From NCBI RefSeq assembly GCF_013033355.1, contig NZ_WQDY01000019.1, positions 1-37,900 on the forward strand: a DNA stretch of 37,900 nucleotides. Reading direction: 5' to 3'. The stretch is from Ruegeria lacuscaerulensis. GTDB taxonomy: Bacteria > Pseudomonadota > Alphaproteobacteria > Rhodobacterales > Rhodobacteraceae. The notes under the pieces were generated by a model that was not told the DNA's origin, made no database searches, and saw only the letters and a program-made list of their open reading frames with translations. Positions 34,023-37,900 of this stretch are shown here, in pieces (position 1 is the stretch's first letter; each line of letters starts with the position of its first letter). Position numbers and translations under genes: made by a program.

Positions 34023-36160
34023 GCGCGCTGCACGACCTCTGTCACCCAACCGCCGGAAGAGCTGACACCCAGCACATCTACCACAACAAAGCGGGCGCGC
34101 CTGTGCTTGTTGCCAATCGCTATGATGGTAACGGCAAGGGTAAATTCTTCCTGCCTTATGACGTGAGCAAAGAGACGTGGAAAGCGCCTCAATCCCGCCC
34201 GGTCTATCATCTGGATAGGATCGCCCAGGCGGACCCGGATCAGCCGGTGATCTGGGTCGAAGGAGAGAAGTGCGCCGACGCGCTGACAGCCTTGGGGTAT
34301 CTGGCCTCTACCAGCTTTGGCGGCAGCAAAGCGCTGGCAAAAACGGACCTCTCCCCGCTGAAGAGTCGCACTGTCATCATCTGGCCCGATCAGGATGAAC
34401 CGGGACAGAGTTATGCCACCAAACTGGCCGAAGAGCTTGTTACGTTACATAGGGCGACGCCGCTCATATTGCCGATCAACGAGGCGCTGATTCAGGCGCA
34501 TGATCATGCGGGGCTGATCCCTATACCTATACATAGAGGCTGGGACGTGGCCGATGCCATTGTTGCTGGTTGGGGGAATGGTGAGATAGATGCCCTGATA
34601 AACAGCGTGGCGTGTGATCTGCCGGATGCAACCGCCGCTTACCTGACTGGTCAGACAGGGCCTGCCGCAAATGACCCGCGTTCCCCTATGTATCATAAGA
34701 ACAACCCCGACCCGTATACGTTACATATACATAGGGACGAGACTGCACCTATACATAAGGAAGATAGCGCAGCCCTCGTGGAAGGGCTTGAACTCTGGAA
34801 CACACCGCAGGGTGAGCCTTATGTAACTATACAGGCCAAGGGTCACTTTGAGCACTGGCCTGTCGGATCATCGACCTTCCGCAACTATCTGGCCTATGCC
34901 CACTATAGGGCTGAGGGCAAAGCCCCCTCCAATGCTGCGCTGGACGACAAGCGCCGGATGCTGGAAGGGGTGGCCCGGTTCGAAGGCGAGACTTACCCTG
35001 TGTCCAGCCGCATCGCCTCAATCGGGCGTGCGGTCTATCTCGACCTTGGCGATGCGGACTGGCAGGCTGTGGCGATTACCTCGGAAGGCTGGCAGGTGGT
35101 CAACCACCCGCCCGCACGGTTTCGGCGCTCACCAGCCATGCAGGCGCTGCCTGTACCGGAACGGCATGAACACGGCATCGATCTATTGCGTGATTTTCTG
35201 AACGTAGACAGCGAAGATGATTTCCGCATGTTGGTGGCGTGGGTTCTGGGGTGTTTCCACCCCAAAGGCCCCTACCCTATCCTGATCCTGTCCGGCGAAC
35301 AGGGCAGCGCCAAAAGCACCACTGCACAAACGCTGCGCGACCTGATCGACCCGGCCCAGCCCAGCACCCGCAGCACGCCCAATTCCGAGCAGGATTTGGT
35401 GATTGCCGCGATGCACAACCACGTCTTGAGCTTTGATAACCTTTCAACCATCCGCCCGATGATGGCGGACGCCTTCTGTCGGATCGCCACCGGCGGCGGG
35501 TTTGGCACCCGCAAGCTGCACACCGACAGCGACGAGGTTCTGTTCAACGCCACCCGGCCTTGCCTGTTGAACGGCATTCCCGATCTGGCGGCGCGGCCTG
35601 ATCTGGCAGATCGCGCCATTGGCATTCATCTGCCGGTGATCCCACCCGGCAAGCGCAAAACCTTGGGCGCGTTCAATCGCGATTTTGCCAAGGCCAAGCC
35701 CTTCATTCTGGGTGCGCTACTGGATGCGGTTTCCCGTGCCTTGGGTCGAATTGACTCTGTAAGCCTTTCAGAAGCCCCTAGGATGGCCGATTTTGCAAAA
35801 TGGGTGGTTGCCGCCGAAGACTCGCTTGGCTGGACTCAGGGCGCGTTTCTGGACTCCTACGCGGCCAATCGTGCGCGCAGCGATCAAGCTGCCGTTGAGG
35901 CCAACCCGGTTGCGCTGGCAATTCTGTCTCTGATGGAGGGGCGGCAGCATTGGAGCGGCACAGCAACCGAGCTGAAGCAAACCCTGCGAGACCGCTTTCC
36001 GGCGCTGACAGAGGACAGCCAGAGCTTTCCCCGATCTGAGGCGCGGTTTGGTGCGGCCCTGCGCAGGGTACAGCCCGTGTTACGGCGTCAGGGCATAAAC
36101 ATCGCGTTCAGCCGTGAAGGCAAAGCAGGCATGCGGGTGATAGGATTGACCAACCGGTGA
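34019..36160 (+). CDS. Primase-helicase (Toprim plus P-loop ATPase), element replication protein
   Basis: The 713-residue product has a Toprim-like domain (VEGEKCADAL at 80-89 with Glu81 and Glu83; WPDQDEPG at 122-129). A linker of about 150 residues follows, then a P-loop ATPase with Walker A GEQGSAKST (426-434), Walker B-like SFDN with Asp473 and the block CLLNGIPDLAARPDLADRAI. It fits the primase-replicase proteins of phage satellites and small islands, which start element replication. The linker-coding DNA (34444-34835) contains repeated TATACATAGG-like sequences and uses rare codons (ATA, TTA, AGG, AGA) not seen elsewhere in this GC-rich gene. That suggests the origin lies within the gene. 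A terminator follows. Confidence 0.85.
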   Translation: MSALHDLCHPTAGRADTQHIYHNKAGAPVLVANRYDGNGKGKFFLPYDVSKETWKAPQSRPVYHLDRIAQADPDQPVIWVEGEKCADALTALGYLASTSFGGSKALAKTDLSPLKSRTVIIWPDQDEPGQSYATKLAEELVTLHRATPLILPINEALIQAHDHAGLIPIPIHRGWDVADAIVAGWGNGEIDALINSVACDLPDATAAYLTGQTGPAANDPRSPMYHKNNPDPYTLHIHRDETAPIHKEDSAALVEGLELWNTPQGEPYVTIQAKGHFEHWPVGSSTFRNYLAYAHYRAEGKAPSNAALDDKRRMLEGVARFEGETYPVSSRIASIGRAVYLDLGDADWQAVAITSEGWQVVNHPPARFRRSPAMQALPVPERHEHGIDLLRDFLNVDSEDDFRMLVAWVLGCFHPKGPYPILILSGEQGSAKSTTAQTLRDLIDPAQPSTRSTPNSEQDLVIAAMHNHVLSFDNLSTIRPMMADAFCRIATGGGFGTRKLHTDSDEVLFNATRPCLLNGIPDLAARPDLADRAIGIHLPVIPPGKRKTLGAFNRDFAKAKPFILGALLDAVSRALGRIDSVSLSEAPRMADFAKWVVAAEDSLGWTQGAFLDSYAANRARSDQAAVEANPVALAILSLMEGRQHWSGTATELKQTLRDRFPALTEDSQSFPRSEARFGAALRRVQPVLRRQGINIAFSREGKAGMRVIGLTNR
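34444..34835. repeat. Iteron-like repeats inside the primase gene, candidate replication origin
   Basis: Copies near the consensus (T/A)TACATAGG occur at 34444-34453, 34526-34536, 34684-34693 (inverted), 34721-34736 (two overlapping), 34751-34760 and 34817-34835 (inverted copy GTTACATAAGG plus a partial CTATACAGG). They are AT-rich islands in GC-rich DNA. They force the encoded protein to use TTA, ATA, AGG and AGA codons, for example for HR and IH pairs. Confidence 0.7.
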
Positions 36161-36167
36161 AGATTTC

Positions 36168-36200
36168 AAAAGCGCCCGATCCCAGGAGTCGAGCGCTTTT
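36168..36200 (+). terminator. Terminator of the replication operon
   Basis: AAAAGCGC (36168-36175) and GCGCTTTT (36193-36200) pair across a 17-base loop, 7 bases after the primase stop, ending in a T run. With the A run it could work in both directions and also end the converging gene. The next 190 bases to 36388 hold nothing else I can identify. Confidence 0.75.
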
Positions 36201-36388
36201 GTTCACTATCTTCGTGACGTTTGTAGGGTTTGATTATCACCTACAATACGCAAGTAGCAGTCGCCGCCCGCAAAAAAAAGCCAGTCTACGAGCACAACCA
36301 TTAGCATCTCTAAGAATATCTTGGGGATGCTATCCCATATCATGTTTTACTGCTGACATAGCAAAGAGCGTACTAGTCTTAAAAACTC

Positions 36389-37483
36389 CTACAGAAACTC
36401 CTCAACGAGGCTGAATTCCAACTGCGTTACTTCGTGGGAACCCTCCAAGTATGCAGAAACTTCGTCAAATATCTTACCTGTATCAACCAGCTGCTCATCT
36501 GTATAAATTAGCGTTGTAATCCTATGCTTTTGGAAATACTCGCGCATTTTTTTGGCTTCTTTTTCAAAGTTTTTCAAAGCTTCCGCGTTTATTTCTTTTT
36601 GAGTCTTCTTCGCCGTACCCGCGATATGACCGTGAGAAGACCATGGTGACAACTCGAATCCGACCTTTTCGAGGGTAACCGGATCAATCACACAGAAATC
36701 TAACCTGTATTTGTGCTTCTTTTCTTTTCCTCGGTAGCGAAGTTCTGGAATCAAGAGTGGAACATCTTCCGGCTTCTTCTGTGATCTAACATAGTTACAG
36801 TAGAGCGTTGCGATCTCCTTTTCGTACTTAGACCCGGAGGGGCGCACCAACACCTTGGTAAAGAAATTGAGGTATTCTTCTATTCCGTTAAAGTTGATCG
36901 GTGTAGGATCTCCTTGAACCACCAAACCGGTAGTTATAACATGGCCTATTGTCCAATATAGCTTTGGAAAATGCCTGATTTCACTCTTGTCGTTCTCCCA
37001 CTCTGCAGACTTATTGAACCTCGGTGTTATTAGTAGCCCATAGTCGCAATTGTTCTGGCCAATCCATATCTCCGAGTCCGTTGCAGAGGGGCGGGTTCGA
37101 ACTAGCTCATCGTAGTGGCGCAGGAACGATCGCTGGAGGAAAAGAAGAAAGTACTCCTTAGTCGCTTTCGTCTTGGTTAGGGTTTCGAAGTTTGCCTTCA
37201 GAGTGGTAGCACTGAATGGCGTTCCTCCAGCCGTCCAACCATCAGTTTCTCGAGCCTTCTTAAAGCCGCGCAAATATTCCGAGACATACTCGTCAGCCGA
37301 CTTTATTACTTTTTCCTTGAGATCGATGAAAGTAGCGGCCTTACCTCCGATCAGGGCATTGAAGGATTGTTGGCTATCATATCCGCTATCCCCAGAGACC
37401 TTCGGCCACATTTTCGCCAACTGCGAAGTGATCTCTTTGCCTCTTTTGTTGCGCGCTGTTTTGTTTGGATCTCTCTTGGCCAA
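36389..37483 (-). CDS. Vsr/DUF559-like nuclease candidate, probable defence cargo
   Basis: The C-terminal part (about 245-340) follows the plan of Vsr-like PD-(D/E)XK nucleases. It shows PELRYRG, then RLDF with Asp262, then VGFEL with Glu277 and SPWSSHG. A helix EALKNFEKEAKKMREYFQKH follows, then a strand and TDEQL, as in single-domain endonucleases of the DUF559 type. The usual third residue (Lys/Asp after Glu) is not obvious. The N-terminal 240 residues are unassigned. The open frame extends to 37627, but a TTG at 37483 with GGGAG 7 bases upstream gives a natural start (MAKRDPNKTA) and 364 residues. The gene is AT-rich, opposite in strand to the rest, and sits at the attR end, a usual cargo site. 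No partner methylase is present. Confidence 0.5.
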   Translation of the reverse strand: MAKRDPNKTARNKRGKEITSQLAKMWPKVSGDSGYDSQQSFNALIGGKAATFIDLKEKVIKSADEYVSEYLRGFKKARETDGWTAGGTPFSATTLKANFETLTKTKATKEYFLLFLQRSFLRHYDELVRTRPSATDSEIWIGQNNCDYGLLITPRFNKSAEWENDKSEIRHFPKLYWTIGHVITTGLVVQGDPTPINFNGIEEYLNFFTKVLVRPSGSKYEKEIATLYCNYVRSQKKPEDVPLLIPELRYRGKEKKHKYRLDFCVIDPVTLEKVGFELSPWSSHGHIAGTAKKTQKEINAEALKNFEKEAKKMREYFQKHRITTLIYTDEQLVDTGKIFDEVSAYLEGSHEVTQLEFSLVEEFL

Positions 37484-37756
37484 ATTAAAAACTCCCGTAG
37501 ATTGCACCGCGTAACTAGCCCTGCGCGGTTCAGTTGTACAAGCAGAATGTCGCTGATGGGGTATGTTGTGGATGTAGATGCCTCTTTGCCGGATTTGCAC
37601 AACAGAAATGGAGCGCAGCACAGACAATCACTGTAATAGTTGGTGGCGCTGACAGCACTGACAGTGAAGCGGCGTGGTTTTCAATTCAGAAGGAATCGGC
37701 TTTTCCGATTCGGCGTTTCCAGAGTGCTTCCACGGTGCTGTTGTTTGCTGCGTGGC

Positions 37757-37775
37757 GTAGCACTGCTGTAGCACC
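37757..37775. repeat. Arm-type repeats beside attR
   Basis: GTAGCAC at 37757-37763 and GTAGCACC at 37768-37775 are 11 bases apart, in the same orientation and spacing as the pair beside attL. They lie about 70 bases from the core. Matching pairs on both arms fit a two-armed attP recognised by the P4-type integrase. Confidence 0.6.
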
Positions 37776-37800
37776 GGACGTTTTCGGCACAAACGCAAGA

Positions 37801-37818
37801 AGCGCCCCTTGGGGCGCT
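37801..37818 (-). terminator. Hairpin supplied by element B downstream of tRNA-fMet
   Basis: AGCGCCCC-TT-GGGGCGCT is a perfect 8 bp stem. Read leftward, it lies 28 bases beyond the tRNA 3' end and is followed by a T-rich run. It replaces the native terminator that the insertion moved to 29317. Confidence 0.65.
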
Positions 37819-37845
37819 AAGTGCTTGATATCTGACTGAGAGTAT

Positions 37846-37893
37846 TGGTTGCGGGAGCAGGATTTGAACCTGCGACCTTCAGGTTATGAGCCT
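37846..37893. repeat. attR of element B (48 bp, within the tRNA gene)
   Basis: Identical to 29366-29413. Integration here rebuilds the intact tRNA 3' end, so the tRNA stays functional. Confidence 0.92.
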
Positions 37894-37900
37894 GACGAGC
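37846..37900 (-). tRNA. tRNA-Met (CAT), probably initiator fMet; 5' part outside window
   Basis: The reverse complement reads the anticodon loop CTCATAA flanked by a TCAGG/CCTGA stem, a variable loop, the T-arm GGTTCAAATCC and the end CCCGCAACCA with encoded CCA. The 3' half is very like bacterial initiator tRNA (CGCAACCA end, GCTCGTC before the anticodon). About 55 of 77 bases are visible. In many alphaproteobacteria tRNA-fMet ends an rRNA operon, so 5S and 23S genes may lie just beyond the edge on the minus strand. Confidence 0.88.

Larger units (their letters stand above)
29366..37893. mobile_element. Element B: small satellite-like island in the tRNA-fMet 3' end, about 8.5 kb
   Basis: It is bounded by 48 bp identical direct repeats (29366-29413 and 37846-37893) of the tRNA 3' end. 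From left it carries a P4-type integrase, an ApeA-like HEPN gene, an unknown gene, an AlpA-like HTH gene, a primase pair with internal iterons, and a nuclease-like gene on the other strand. The core genes (32.6-36.2 kb) are GC-rich and the two cargo genes AT-richer. There are no structural or packaging genes. The layout agrees with Gram-negative PICI-type phage satellites (int, alpA, primase-replicase), but a non-phage island cannot be excluded. Confidence 0.8.

Noticed and set aside
37484..37627. Upstream extension of the nuclease-like gene
   Set aside because: The extra 48 residues lack protein character, and GGGAG lies just before the TTG at 37483.
1..37900. CRISPR array
   Set aside because: No set of short direct repeats with unique spacers at regular spacing was seen. 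The iteron and arm repeats are too short and irregular, and no cas gene is present.

Overview
The window looks like chromosomal DNA of a marine alphaproteobacterium, most likely of the Rhodobacterales/Roseobacter type. This is inferred from the PrsD/PrtD-type secretion genes beside a DUF5801 repeat protein, the initiator-type tRNA-Met sequence, and the arylsulfatase/DUF3604 pair. No species marker is present.

Backbone, 1-22.7 kb. The left edge holds the end of a very large type I secreted repeat protein, followed by its ABC exporter and membrane fusion protein (1-5426). A 1.3 kb stretch without genes (5427-6713) holds a scar: a 230 bp repeat, a terminator hairpin and the 3' end of a tRNA-fMet. 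Then come an exported arylsulfatase and an exported DUF3604 protein (6714-11051), a small K+ channel (11260-11898), and on the minus strand an AspT/YidE-type transporter, an RND pump with its lipoprotein adaptor, and an outer-membrane barrel candidate (11911-19081). A divergent AraC-family regulator (19272-20231), a DUF900 alpha/beta-hydrolase lipoprotein and a DUF4105 membrane protein complete the backbone.

Mobile region, 22.9-37.9 kb. Two different integrated elements lie side by side next to a tRNA-fMet gene that is cut by the right window edge (minus strand, from 37846). The scar at 5.67-6.10 kb has the same order as this locus: 230 bp repeat, 53 bp terminator segment, tRNA 3' end. It therefore serves as an internal empty site. 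Comparing the two places element A at about 23164-29315 with no gap or extra base: the left arm aligns as 230/230 bp and the right arm as 53/53 bp without indels, with a GG(G/C)CCAGAA core at each junction. Element A carries an unknown protein, a small HTH protein and a translationally coupled trio of two tyrosine recombinases and one large serine recombinase.

Element B (29366-37893, about 8.5 kb) is bounded by 48 bp direct repeats of the tRNA-fMet 3' end. It has a P4-type integrase, an AlpA-like HTH protein, a split primase/helicase gene pair with iteron-like repeats buried in the coding sequence, and two AT-richer cargo genes. One cargo gene is an ApeA-like HEPN protein (R-X4-H); the other is a protein with a Vsr/DUF559-like nuclease pattern. 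Paired 8 bp arm-type repeats at 11 bp spacing occur just inside both ends. The layout fits a minimal phage satellite (PICI-like) or a small replicating island that carries anti-phage defence. No capsid, terminase or packaging gene is visible.
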